This document shows, in pieces, positions 36,301 to 46,318 of a DNA stretch of 64,000 bases. Numbering within the stretch: position 1 is the first letter of the stretch; each line of letters opens with the position of its first letter. The position numbers and the translations under genes are program-made. Source of the stretch: Apoderus coryli (Eukaryota; Arthropoda; Insecta; Coleoptera; Attelabidae); NCBI GenBank assembly GCA_911728435.2, contig OU452200.1:30953715-31017714 (forward strand), read 5' to 3'. The notes under the pieces are model-generated. The model had not been told where the DNA came from and did no database searches. It saw only the letters and a program-made list of their open reading frames with translations.

Positions 36301-37069
36301 GAAAATAAAGATATGTCCTCCAGCTTAAACAATACTGTGGAGATAAAAAATAATATAAGTGATAAAGATTTAAAAGTTAACGACTATGTCATAGTGACCT
36401 ACATTGAGCAATCACTACCAGGAAAAATTATTGCCATACGTTGCAAAGAAGATCGAGAGTTGGAGTATGAGGTCTCACACATGGAGAAAAATGGTCTTAA
36501 TTGGATATGGCCACAAAGAGAAGATATCCTTTGTTACAATAGAGAAGAAATTGTCGAACAAATTTCTGAGCCACAACTGAAAAACAAACGCGGACTTTAC
36601 TGTGTTCCTGAAATTTCAGATTCAGTGTTTATTTGAATTAAACTAATTAAGCATTTATAGTTTATATATTAAAGTACCAAAATCGAACCTTTTATTTTTT
36701 AACATTTTTCTTTTAGTATTATTGTTTTATTTAATTTTTAGGTGCCTATTCTTTTAATAAATAACATAGTTTACCAAGTACTTCTCAATTTATTTACCAT
36801 TTTTTTACTGTCGATATTATGTACTAACGTATGTTGATATTTGGTACAAGAAAAAAATCCGATGTCGATAATTGGGCCCGATGGCAGTTTTCACCTAATT
36901 TATTTTCTGGAAATATAGTCTGTATCGCTATTTAAAATTTAATTATTGTATCAAAATATATAATAGTATAACAATTCTTAGTAACAATATTATAACTATA
37001 ACTTAAATATGTAATTTTTTATTACCATATGATATAGCAAAAACATGTTAAGGTGTCGATAATTGGGAC
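33386..37069. repeat. Subterminal transposase-site-like motifs of the pogo element
   Basis: Variants of GTGTCGATAATTGGTAC occur at 33386-33400 (inverted), 33751-33765, 33802-33818, 33917-33933 (inverted), 33977-33993, 34000-34016, 36809-36824, 36861-36875 and 37053-37069 (within the TIR). All lie outside the transposase body, clustered at both ends. Repeated subterminal sites are typical transposase binding arrays. Confidence 0.7.
34042..36636 (+). CDS. pogo-family transposase (HTH_psq + DDE_1), intact ORF
   Basis: The likely start is the ATG at 34042 (MNKAKRF), giving 864 codons. The in-frame ATG at 33967 would add 25 residues that overlap subterminal repeat words, and a TTTTTTTCTGCAG acceptor-like string lies between them. 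Order: psq helix-turn-helix (AVNAVKNGMPTAQASKVFKV), CENP-B-type second HTH (GRHWYESFMKRHPEL), then DDE_1 with YNCDETAFF, LFVDGHTSHL and ILQPLDVAVF. The catalytic spacing is DD35D by my count. A long polar, Lys/Glu-rich linker follows, and a C-terminal module (VNDYVIVTY, LPGKII, WIWPQREDI) recalls an SH3/chromo-like fold seen in related insect proteins. No frame breaks are seen. It should cut and paste its element at TA sites in the nucleus, or it may be a domesticated derivative. Confidence 0.9.
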   Translation: MNKAKRFQYSAEAMEQAVNAVKNGMPTAQASKVFKVPRTTIIGKVKGKVPVERKIGPDTTLTSAEESLLVKWMFHIARCGFPATKLQLIDSVQLLLKKLNRANNFTNGRPGRHWYESFMKRHPELSQRVSQNLTNARASITEIRIRRWFEEVKQYLCDTGNFHITTQPSRIYNCDETAFFLSPKNDKVLVKKGEKAVYSFINNDEKECLTTLVICSASGDIPPPMVVYSYKRVPKAVVDKIPSQWGVGRSENGWMTGETFFEYVANVFHPWLVVNNVELPVILFVDGHTSHLTMAVSEFCSKNGIVLISFIANATHILQPLDVAVFRPLKMEWKKSIHHWRMKNNGKKLSRDDFAPILKITLDKMKNFPNLIKNGFRTCGLVPFTPENINFEKYFKNSPKACNIDAEIPDQKIFLDFLEKRISEKLDVFKTSGEIWKGATEDTNLYYLWRSLNKKQSNIISITPDDCSLTEYQDEQTIFDTNPNLTTDMEVDGNIVGDEIDITGLLDFDSVHLPLVINVPSTNDNACEMLKEVESKSCSVNSNEETDNSANNRERNDTDLLDVQNLQLPLDPNVPKEFSNDSTIIKEAVRGNIKANPLISNIEKTELIVSDVQNGETTDQLSKGNANELHQTLTNEKIDLPVSDNKKSENINGDKSLNVEENIPSPFKKTLFWPTPKSETPRRKICEKVPAVASSIQWQEYFKRKEAKKAMEIQKKEQNQQKRKQRQAKKEELQNKKTKKVVNRNKILKEKNDENKDMSSSLNNTVEIKNNISDKDLKVNDYVIVTYIEQSLPGKIIAIRCKEDRELEYEVSHMEKNGLNWIWPQREDILCYNREEIVEQISEPQLKNKRGLYCVPEISDSVFI

Positions 37070-37415
37070 ATTTACCTTAATAATAATAATAATAATAATA
37101 ATAAGTTTATTTGCAGTTCAAAATAAGATACATATTCAATATATTATAAATATTTAGACAAAAAAAAGAACCACAAAATGGACTGAATAGCAGTAAAAAC
37201 TTATATAGAAATTCAGCCCAAACTAAAATATCATAATCAAAGTATACTAACAGTGAAAAATAGATAAACAAACAAAAAATCATATTGTAAGCTCCCAAAA
37301 TTGAACACAAAAGTCTGAAAAATTACTCTAATTAATGCAATAACAACATAAAATATGTACAAATTCAAAAAAATATTAGCTAGAATCGTCATTTTAGATA
37401 TTGGGAAATTGGGGA

Positions 37416-38307
37416 TCAGTTCAAAGTGGATTCAATAATTAAGTGTTCACGAATTTTTTTCTTAAAGGAATATACATTTAACTTTTTTAAGTAATCAGGT
37501 ATGCGGTTATAGATTTTGTAAATCTGAAAAGAGAATGGTCGCTCAAAAATGGCAGTTCTGTGGCTTGGCGGAGAAAGAAGATTTCTGAACCTAATGTTTA
37601 TGTTATGTACACCCGATCGGAACTTAATTTTATTATACAGATATGGGGGTTGTCTAGTCATAAGAATTGTATGAAATAAAACCGCTGAATGTAACTGCCT
37701 CCGGTCGTTCATGGAAAGCCATTTGGTACTTAATAGTTTATGGCTTACAGGTTCGTACTTTCTAATCCCAAAAATGTACCTCAAACATGATTTTTGAACG
37801 CGTTGGATACGATTTTTATCATTATTTAGCAAACAGGGGCCATAAAGAACGTCACAAAAATTAAAATTACTCAAAACCAGAGTGTCAGAGTCTAGCTTTA
37901 AGTTCAACAGAGAGAACGTGTCTATGTGGATAAAGCATCTTCAATGAGGCATATGACTTTGAAATGCATTTAGAGATGTGATCATTGAAGCATAATTCGG
38001 AATCCAACACTAGTCCCAAACTTCCGACCTTGTCTGTAATTTGCAGTGATAGATCATTGAGCTTAATTTGCACACAATTTTCACCATGTTGTTTGTTTTT
38101 ACCAAAAAACAAGACTTGTGTTTTTGCAGCATTCATTGTTAATTGGTGCTTATCAGACCACAAGGCTAGGGAATCCAAATCATAATTTATTTTCTGGTTG
38201 GCATTGACAGCATCCTCAACTTGAAATGAAAATCTCAGTTGACTATCATCAGCGTACATGTAGGTTTCACAATATGCAAGACTTGATGGAAGAGTTATAG
38301 TATACAA
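37416..38307 (-). pseudogene. LINE ORF2 3' part: RT catalytic box and C-terminus
   Basis: It begins LYTITLPSSLAYCETYMYADDSQL, with the YADD reverse transcriptase box intact, in the frame that continues GSILGP across the LTR-like insert. Then come LTMNAAKTQVLFFGKNK, SLGLVLDSELCFNDH, LLYPHRH, a frame change near 37900, CDVLYGPCL, RIQRVQKSCLRYIFGIRK, and a C-terminal IYKIYNRIPDYLKKL. Stop at 37416. It is not translatable as one protein. Confidence 0.9.
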
Positions 38308-38311
38308 GGAG

Positions 38312-39775
38312 TGTAGGAAAATTTAAAGTATAATAAATTGTCAGGATGCGTTAATTGTTTTCGTATATTATTTTGTATTATTTTTAAGTAAAACAGTATA
38401 TTCAGAGAAAAAGAAAATATATATATACATATAATGAAGAAATAATAAAAAATAAATATAAAATAAAACTTAAAATAAAGAAATATATATAAAAATTAAA
38501 ATTACTTTGCCAATAACTGGGCCGAAGCTTTAATCGGTTGATGAGGTGACGTATCTGTAAATAAACAGAAGGAAAGTCTGAGCAATTTTGATCTACTCAT
38601 GTGTGTATGTAAAATGTTGTATTATAATGTGCATTATTATTAATTAATTCCTTATTGTTATTTCATGTTGTCTTTCACGACTTTAATTCAGAATTAAGAT
38701 AAAATCAATCAAAAATTGCCAGTATTACATCGTTCATTGATATACTGAGCGTCAATGATACCAGGGGCAGAGTCACGCAAGGTATCGCTGCAGTTATCAT
38801 AAAATTCAAATAACACTAGTCCGGAGTGGCCATGGTACCAGGGGCAGAGTCACGCAAGGTACCCTCCAAATACTAGGCATACGTTAGTACTGAGTGTGCA
38901 ATGATACCAGGGGCAGAGTCACGCAAGGTATCGCTCCAGACACTAACCAATAAAATACAACGGTCGAGAGCTTATAATGTATCAGGGGCAGAGTCACGCA
39001 AGATACTGCTCTATAATTGACCAAACGTTAGTACTGAGTGTGCAATGATATCAGGGGCAGAGTCACGCAAGATATCGCTCCAGATACTAACCAAAAATAA
39101 ATAATAATTCAACGGTCCGGAGCTTATGATGTATCAGGGGCAGAGTCACGCAAGATACTGCTCCATAATTGACCAAAATATACGAATGTTTCTTACAGCA
39201 TTAATGAGTCAATGATAATAAAATAATAAAACATGAAAAATCTGATAATTACTCGATATCAATGTAAATATGATCAAGAATAGAAAATGCACTTGTTTTG
39301 AGTTTAACTTCCTTCAGATAAATTTGTAATATCAAATTAAAATATCAATAATAGCCAAATGTTGAATAAATCATAAATAATGAATAATATATGTATCGAA
39401 AAGAAAATCATGCAAAACAAATTTACTCAGTGAGAAACTCACCCTTATGGATGTAGAATAGAACCTCGTCGACAATAGGTAGGTTGAACACACAAGATTC
39501 ACAAACACACAATTTAATAATTAATAGTTTAAAATATTCGAATAGTTGTAAACTCTTTGGAAATAAAATTGAAAATGAATCCCATAGACAAAGACGTGAT
39601 TCTCAGACGTCTAGAACCATTTATTTGTTTACTTTACAAACCTCTTGAGGCTGCATTATTTTTATTTAATATAAATATAACGCGCTATCGAATCTTGGTA
39701 TGTTCCCACGAAGTTGATGAAGAAAAAAAAAATATTTCGGTTATAATATTAGGAAAAAATATATAGGGTCTTACA
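38312..39775. mobile_element. Probable solo LTR (1464 bp) with 4-bp target duplication
   Basis: The insert starts TGTAGGAAAA and ends GTCTTACA (TG...CA ends). It is flanked by GGAG at 38308-38311 and 39776-39779. Excising it with one GGAG restores the LINE reading GSILGP-stop-LFSLYTITLPSS. No internal coding domain (gag, protease, integrase) is present, and a 4-bp duplication fits a gypsy-type LTR. Orientation is unclear because both ends allow TGTA...TACA. It carries the six-hairpin array at 38757-39158 and an ORF of 69 codons (39557-39766) with no known motif. Confidence 0.75.
38757..39158. repeat. Six hairpins with an invariant 18-nt loop
   Basis: Units at 38757-38786, 38834-38863, 38903-38932, 38979-39006, 39047-39076 and 39131-39158 each contain AGGGGCAGAGTCACGCAA unchanged. 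The flanking arms differ but always pair: GATACC/GGTATC, GGTACC/GGTACC, GATACC/GGTATC, GTATC/GATAC, GATATC/GATATC, GTATC/GATAC. From the second unit on, outer contexts alternate between a GTACTGAGTGTGCAAT type and a CGGTCGAGAGCTTATAAT type, so the array grew as a dimer of about 145-152 bp. Compensatory stem changes argue for a selected RNA structure or a paired DNA-binding site. Confidence 0.85.
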
Positions 39776-39779
39776 GGAG

Positions 39780-41708
39780 AATAATTAAGGGCCCAAAATA
39801 GAGCCTTGAGGAACTCCAGAATAAATTTTACCAGACCTAGAAATACCTCTGCTAGTCTGCACATATTGACAACGGCAATTTAAGTAGCTGTCAAGCATTT
39901 GTACTGCTTTTGACGAAAATCCACTACATTTCAATATCGCTAGTAGAATTTTATGATTGATTTTGTCAAAGGCCTTAATTAAAATTAAGGAAGTTATTTT
40001 ACCGTTATCAAGATCATGCAAAATATCATCAGTTAGATCCAACAATGCAGTTCTACAGCTGTATCCCTTGCGGAACCCGTATTGTTTAATAGGTAAAATT
40101 TTGTATTCATCTACATGGGACTTGATTTGTACGCTCAAAACCTTTTCAAGAATTTTTGACATAGGAGATAGTATATGGATATGGGACGTAAATCGCTATA
40201 TTCGCCGATCTGACTCTTTTTAGGAATAGGCAGCACTTTCGAAGTTTTCCATGCTTTTGGAATTTTGTTTGAAAGCAAAGAAACATTTACAATATGTGTT
40301 ATAAAGAGCAAAATGCGGGGACAACACAATTGCAACATTTCGGCATTAAGCTTATCAGGTCCAACTGCATTTGACTTTATTTTCAATAAGAAGTCTCTCA
40401 CTGTTTCCATATCTACAGTTGTAAATTCAAATTGCTGTTGAAAGTTGCATTTGCTATTACTGTTGTAGAATGAAATCAAATCAGGATCGGGTGGACTATA
40501 TCTTGAGGCTTGCAAAAAGAAGTCATTAATATTAGAGGGGTTATTTATATGAAAAGGTAATTCTGATACTGACGATTTGCTATAGATATCCAATTTTTTT
40601 AACGAGTTCCAAAATTCACGATTGTTTGATTTATATTTAATAGAACAAAATTGCAAGTAGGCATTTTTTCCTGGTGTAAGCAATTTGTTGTGTGATTTTT
40701 TATTTGCTTGTAACGTTCCCAGTCTTGAAGTGATCGAGATTTTTTGAACGTTTTAAAAGCCCTATCCTTGGTCTGAATCATCTTCTTTTTTAGTACATAT
40801 GTAAACCACGGTGTGTTAGTCTTGTTGGTGTTATACTCTTTTTCAGGTGCAATAGTGTCAAAAAGATTTAAGATAAGTTTGTTAAAATAATCAACCTTTT
40901 CATCCAAACTATTAATGAGAATTATATTTTCGAAAGGTGTTAATGTCAATAAATCAGATAGTAAATCTTTATTAATATTTTTCATATTTCTGGTTTTAAA
41001 GGTTCTTGTCTGTTGGGTGTTTTTGTGATGATATATTTTACAGTACGTCAAAAAATGATCAGAAATATCTGCCACATCCATAATGCCAGAGTCGATTTTT
41101 TCTATTTTCGTAGACACCAGGATAACATCAATTAACGTAGAAGACAAATTTGTAACGCGGGTAGGACTATCAATGACTTGCCTCAGATTATAGCAGTCTA
41201 AACAGTTAATGAACTCATCGGTGTTCTTGTTTGAAATATCTAACATATCAATGTTTAAATCACCTCCACAAACCAGCAGGTCATTGCCCACTATATAATT
41301 ACATACGTTATTTTCGAATTCCTCCAGGAAGGATACAAAACTGCCGGAGGGTGGTCTATAAAAAATTGCACAAATAAAGCATTTGTCTTTGACGATTGTC
41401 GTTCTAAAATTGACCTTCAGCCACAGAGACTCCAAAGAGGGGGTTGAATGTTTCTCAAGTTCGGTAAACTGAAAAGTAGATTTTAAATAAATGCATACTC
41501 CACCTCCTCTGCCACTACGATCATTCCTTATTAGTGAATAACCAGGAACACTAATCTGAGAACTTGGACTATTTCTGGATAGCCATGTCTCAGACACACC
41601 TACAAAATCATAACAATTCCGAAGTAAATGTGTTTTAAATTCGTTGAATCCACTTATGAGTGATCTTACATTAAAAAATGAGTAATAAATAGAATCCCGT
41701 GTACACAT
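39780..41708 (-). pseudogene. LINE ORF2 5' part: endonuclease and RT N-terminal half
   Basis: 41708-40599 holds an APE-type endonuclease: FFNVRSLISGFNEFK, GVSETWL, VPGYSLIRNDRSGRGGG, FYRPPSG, GGDLNIDML, DLSTLIDVI-like SSTLIDVILV and ISDHFLTYC. After a shift near 40680 comes NNREFWNSLKKL, then RT motifs AVGPDKLNAEML, KTSKVLPIPKKS and DLRPIS. A second shift near 40170 leads to KILEKVL, QYGFRKGYSC, SLILIKAFDKINH and GVPQGSILGP at the insert. The family's Asp in the FDKI motif is present; the YADD box is across the insert. Confidence 0.9.
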
Positions 41709-41845
41709 ATCCGAAGATGAATGAATAATTAATTTGTTTAAATAATGATAATTTATTTACAGAAGATAATATCTACACTAAAGTAGTTACAAAGTTTAGA
41801 CGAAAATGAAGGCAGAAAAAAAAATAAAGAAACACAATCAACAAA

Positions 41846-42383
41846 CTAATCGGATTTTCCACTATAGGTACTACTCCTCGTAATTTTCGGGCTGTACTTA
41901 AACTTTTGTCTTTTTCTTTTTGAATTACTGGCCGTATTAGTTTGTACCTTTGAGGGATTATTATTAGTTTTGGGTTTATTCGATTGCACAGCACTGGTTG
42001 ACGCAACTTGATGATTACTGTTTGTATTTTCCACCAGAACATCGTCACACTCACTCAAATCATTGCCACCCTGATCCGATCCACTACTAAGAGACTCAAT
42101 CCTTTTGAGATCATCAATAGTATATAGAGTACCGTCTATTCTTAGCCGGTTGCCAACAATTTTAGCGTCTTTAGAATGGAATCTAAGTATTTTTTGTTCC
42201 TCGCGTTCTGAAGGAGTTAAATCGTTTGATATCGATATGCCATTTGCGTTTAGTATTTTTAGAAGGAGTTTGTTGCTAAACAACGAACGCTTTTTCAAGT
42301 GAGACACAAATTCCATAACGATGGGAGCCGTTTCAGATTTGCCCAGCCTGTATATGTCATTAATGTCACTAACCTTAACGTCC
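41846..42383 (-). pseudogene. LINE ORF1 C-terminal part
   Basis: The minus frame is open from 42383: VKVSDINDIYRLGK, then MEFVSHLKKRSLFSNKLLL, the conserved DLTPSEREEQKIL, KIVGNRLRIDGTLYTIDDL and a Lys/Ser-rich tail ending at 41846. This is the ORF1 (RNA-binding/gag-like) C-terminus of CR1/jockey-type LINEs. The N-terminus is missing because the LINE stops at the MITE boundary. The methionine at 42316 is internal, not a true start. Confidence 0.8.
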
Positions 42384-43515
42384 GCTAGCCAGCCGTTAAC
42401 GGTTGAATATAAAAGACCGGGAAATGTATTATGGTGTCACGAATGACGTATCTTCCGGCCCTACGAATGTTTTATTTAGCCAGCAACGAGACTGCGTGAG
42501 TGAGATATGGCGGCTTTATAGGTTATGTTAATGTGAAATTAGCGGGAAGTGTATGTTTACTATTTTCACATTGGAGTTTATCCTATAAATATCAAATCGT
42601 TTAAAAAAATTAGGTAAGTTTCAGCATTTTGTGATAAACTCTCTCATATATTATGGACAATAATAATAATATAAAAACAGATAAGTAGGTACCCGCTTTT
42701 CTACATCTGAAGAGGCTGATTTAAAACATTTGCCAAACAACATTTCATTCTATTATCGAAAAGAGAAGAAGAAGGACCATTAAATCAAGTAAAGTAAAAC
42801 GATTTATTAACGGCAAATTGGTTTACTTACTATGAATTTAAATATATAGACGTGTCTTCATGGAGAGATAGAGTTCACAACACAACACAATTAATCGTAT
42901 GAATCATCGAATGTTTTACATTTGTTCGTTAATAGCTAAATGTATGTTACTTTAAAATTTATATATTATAGAACTTACAGGAATAAATGTCCTTTTTTAT
43001 TCGCCTACGAGCTTCAAAAGACGGTTACTCTTTGGAAGTTCTGCAATAGGAAATGAACCTGTGAAATTTGTCTTTCAGAATGGCACAGCTAGTTGTATTG
43101 AAAAATAATAAACGGAAAATAAGGAACTGCAATCCATGCATATCTGGTTTAATTTAGACTCGGGACAGAAATAAGAATTATATTATACCTAAATACATAA
43201 ATATATGTATTTATTGTGTTGAAAATAGCCTCTATGATATTTTTTTTTCTGTTATACCTCCTTAGCTTCAGTGCAAAGCAAATCATTAAAAGTTTTTATG
43301 ATTTTAATGTAAATTTTTTCCAAGTAAAAAGCTTTCGTCCTCTTTAAATAAAATACTGATATACCTAAACCTAAAAATCACATTGCAACAAGTTTTCCGG
43401 TTTATATACAGCCGTAGCCTGCAGAGTCCGAAAAATTACGTCATTATAGTGACATCCATCATAACTATAGTTTCCCCGCTATACCTATATATTCAACCGT
43501 TACCGACTGGCTAGC
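42384..43515. mobile_element. Non-autonomous DNA transposon (~1.1 kb) with TIRs
   Basis: The left end GCTAGCCAGCCGTTAACGG and the inverted right end GCTAGCCAGTCGGTAACGG continue as imperfect inverted repeats for about 90 bp (both with GGTTGAATATA and AATGACGTA words). No transposase ORF lies between. It abuts the truncated 5' end of the LINE. Target duplication is not clear. Confidence 0.7.
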
Positions 43516-43559
43516 CACATCCTTAAAAATAAGTTACATTTTTTGCAGGAAAATTATAT

Positions 43560-43980
43560 TAGTCCACATACAGGGTGAAATCCTAACAAGAAAACAATTC
43601 AATTTGACTGGTAACTTGATACGTAGTAAATCAAACACTATTGACTCTAGCGAAAAAAAAGTAATTATTCTTTAATCTGCAAACGTCATTTGTGACATAA
43701 AATTTCAAATATTTTGAAAACGGCTGGACATAGGTAACATACTATACAGGAACTATCTTTAGAATTACAAGTAAAATAAAAAAAATATATAATTTATATA
43801 GGCGGTCGTATTTAAAATAAGAAAGTTGACAACCACTTCCGGTATAACCGGAAAGACTAGATTCTTGAAAACATTTTAACTGAATTGACCCCGTGGACCT
43901 AAGTACTACACCAGATTGTTTCCCAGTGTGGTTTCTCCATAATCGATCGAAACTCTTCCCGTTGGGACACCCGGTATAGT
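43560..43980. repeat. Short ACAGGGTG-ended element
   Basis: It opens ATACAGGGTGAAATCC (near 43569) and closes GGGACACCCGGTATAG (near 43964), inverted relative to each other. It resembles the ends of the foldbacks at 11988 and 20396 and a lone end at 57778 (TACAGGGTGTCCC). Probably a MITE of about 410 bp. Confidence 0.55.
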
Positions 43981-44005
43981 AAACTAGCTTAAATGGATAT
44001 TTGTT

Positions 44006-44174
44006 TTAGCTCAAATATATAGGTTCAATTGCGACTGTAGCCACAATTGAAGCTGCAGGCCCAGTTTCTGTTGTATACGTCCAGTTGGAGCTGTAGACAG
44101 AGTTGTAAATTCAGTCGCAACTCTAGACCAAGTTAGGCCGCTAAAGTCTCGTTGCGGACTGTTTGCAGATTTAA
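44006..44174 (-). pseudogene. Gene C array: outermost mucin-like exon, frameshifted relic
   Basis: An acceptor TTTATGTTCTAG precedes 44174 and the phase fits (G + TT AAA TCT = VKS). Thr/Ser-rich residues appear (EFTTLSTAPTG), then the frame slips and resumes in another frame as TTETGPAAS and VATVAIEP. It is separated from the rest of the array by the rosa-type transposon. It marks the old far end of the array. Confidence 0.65.
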
Positions 44175-44377
44175 CTAGAACATAAAGTTAAATTAGTTTT
44201 TAAAACATTAAACAATTTCCGATCAACACCCTTATTTCATGTATTAGCGACCCATATAGATTGCTATTATTATATTTCTCGTTGTCTTTAGATTTACAAT
44301 AATTGTAAATACATTTCTATTAGAAATCATATAAATTATTTAGTTCAAAATAGGTAAAGAGTTTTCCAATATAAGAG

Positions 44378-45390
44378 GTGTTATTTATTGAATAGCCCGC
44401 TATTTCGGTATGTCACTTTTGGTGCTGTCATTTTTTGACATTTGAGAAGTAGAAACTACGCCATTAATAAAAATGGAACGATTCACACTTCAACAACGCA
44501 TTTAAATTACTAAAATTCACTGTAAAAATTGTGAAAATTTGGCAGAGACGGTTCGTAAAACTCGAACATCTTTGGGTCGTCGTGAAGCACCTTGTCGGAC
44601 CGCAATACAGAAATTGGTGGAAAAATTCGAGCTGTTGGGACAAGTTAGTGATGTGAAGAATAAAACCCGTGCACGTCGCTCAAGAACAGCCGAGAATATT
44701 GCTGCTGTAGCCGAAAGTGTTGAAGAAAACCCAGGATTGTCCATTCCTCGTCGTTCTTTGGAATTAGGCATCCCAAAAACATCATTACACCGTATTTTGT
44801 ATAAAGATTTGGGTCTTAAGGCTTATAAAGTTCAGTTAATACAAGAACTCAAGCCGGCCGATCATCAACAACGTCGTGTCTTTGCCGATTGGGTCCTTGA
44901 AATGCATGAAAATGATGATGAGTGATGAGGCCCATTTCCACCTCGATGGCTTCGTCAACAAGCAAAATTGTCGCATCTGGGGCTCGGAAAACCCAAGAGT
45001 TATTGTTGAAAAGCCTCTCTATCCTCAACGTGTGACTGTTTGGTGCGGTTTATGGTCCGGCGGGGTCATTGGACTTTACTTTTTCCAAAATGAGGCTGGA
45101 GCACCAGTTACGGCGAATGGATTAATTAGATGATTAATGATTTTTTATGGATTGAATTGGATGGTATTGATCTGGACAACTTTCAACAAGACGGCGTTAC
45201 GTGCCACACAAGCAACGAAACCATTGATCTTTTACGGGAAAACTTTCCGGACCGTGTTCTCTCTCGAAGAGGTGATCACAATTGGCCACCGATATCTTGC
45301 GATTTAACACCTTGCGACTTCTTCCTTTGGGGCCACGTAAAAGAGAAGGCCTACGCCAACAGCCCAGCGTAAATGTAAATATAAAACAAT
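44378..45390 (+). mobile_element. DD41D (rosa-type) mariner-superfamily transposon, decayed
   Basis: The element lies between the outermost relic exon and the main array. Its left end is near 44378 (GGTGTTATTTATTGAATAGC). The right end is not intact: the coding part breaks off after YANSPA near 45372 and no matching inverted end is seen. Inserted into gene C intronic or flanking DNA on the opposite strand. Confidence 0.75.
44473..45372 (+). pseudogene. DD41D-type transposase, disrupted and 3'-truncated
   Basis: Starting MERFTLQQRI at 44473, it meets a stop and continues: LAETVRKTRTSLGRREAPC, KLVEKFELLGQVSDV (HTH), SIPRRSLELGIPKTSLHRIL (second HTH), FADWVLEMHEND, then after a deletion/shift near 44915 SDEAHFHLDGFVNKQN (first Asp), TVWCGLWSGGVIG, a stop near 45130, FQQDGVTCHTSNETI (second Asp) and SCDLTPCDFFLWG (third Asp). 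Between the second and third Asp I count 41 residues, the rosa-type spacing. C-terminal end missing. Inactive. Confidence 0.88.
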
Positions 45391-45743
45391 AATAATAAAA
45401 AGGAGGAGGGCATTATAGAATTGATTGTCGTTGTGAAAACATATTTTTACAAAACGTATATAATAAATTCTTAAGTTTCATTAAAAACGAGTGTTATTAT
45501 TACATTAGCTAACACATGTTAGTGAAAATATAAAATTTTGAAACAGTATTCAGGCGTTTTTTATGACTCAGATTTTCTGAAATAAAATACCTACTGCCGA
45601 AAAACAAATTTTTTAAAGCAATATTTGCAACTTTTATTCCTAAATAATGTATAATTATTACAGCAGCAGTACAACCATTTCGTACATATACGTTTTTTTA
45701 TTTAGAAAATTTTATTAAATAGAATAAATAGCTACAATAATAA

Positions 45744-45877
45744 TTATACATACGAGTCGACACTACTTGATGTTGTAGAGCCAGTTGCAGCAGCAGACAT
45801 AGTTGTAGACGAAATGGGTGGTGTTGATTCAGTTGGAACTGTATGCTCAGCTATATTTGTCGTAGTTACAGATTTCA
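45744..45877 (-). CDS. Gene C terminal exon, most distal open copy (diverged)
   Basis: Acceptor ATGTTTTAG; G + TG gives Val, then KSVTTTNIAEHTVPTEST and a Thr/Ser-rich run ending SSSVDSYV and a stop (43 codons). It is the most diverged open copy and shorter than the consensus. Its acceptor (GTTTTAG) resembles that of the gene A exon more than the array type, so it may be closest to the ancestral exon. Confidence 0.6.
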
Positions 45878-46318
45878 CTAAAACATATATTAAAGAAATA
45901 TCATTAAATTGCTTTTTAAAATAAATTATCTAAAGCTCATTATGTGCGTATTTCGCCATTATTTAAAATTCTAAGTATTAAGCAGTCAGAATAATCCTTT
46001 CGCACTAATAATTGAAGCCACTGAAAGTTAGAGTAAAAGAGCACCAAGATTACAAGATGAGAAGGGAATTTGAAAAATCTAATATAACCGAACATTCGTA
46101 TCAAATAGGTCATAGGATTCTATGGGACAATGTCGAAATTCTAGAATACAAATGTTAGACAAGATTATAATTCATGAAATTTTCGGCGTCAACATTTTTA
46201 TTTCATTTGCAAATGTGCAGCCAAGTTTCAGCATTTTCGTTGACTTAGCTTCTCTCATATTATGCTGAGAGCAACTGTGTTTTTTTTTGCAATTATTGGA
46301 ATCTACTTAATTAAAATT

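Larger units (their letters stand above)
33359..37077 (+). mobile_element. Complete-looking pogo-type transposon
   Basis: The left end AGGTAAATGTCCTAAT and inverted right end AGGTAAATGTCCCAATTATC form TIRs. TA flanks both ends (33357-33358, 37078-37079), the pogo/mariner target. The 3719-bp element holds one uninterrupted transposase ORF. A motif like GTGTCGATAATTGGTAC is scattered subterminally in both orientations, probable transposase binding sites. Its right end abuts the TAA tail of the LINE at 37078, so it inserted at or beside that tail. Confidence 0.9.
37078..42383 (-). mobile_element. Jockey/CR1-like LINE, interrupted by an LTR-like insert
   Basis: On the minus strand, order 5' to 3': partial ORF1 (42383-41846), endonuclease and RT (41708-39785), an insertion (39775-38312), the rest of RT and C-terminus (38307-37416), 3'UTR and a (TAA)n tail at 37078-37104. 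Its 5' end is cut at the MITE boundary at 42384. Frame shifts near 40680 and 40170, a stop beside the insert and the insert itself make it inactive. The fragment at 5340-8913 is the same family. Confidence 0.9.

Noticed and set aside
36014..36328. Lys-rich 104-codon ORF inside the pogo transposase
   Set aside because: Alternative-frame shadow of the Lys/Glu-rich linker.
42105..42302. Plus 65-codon ORF
   Set aside because: Antisense shadow of the LINE ORF1.
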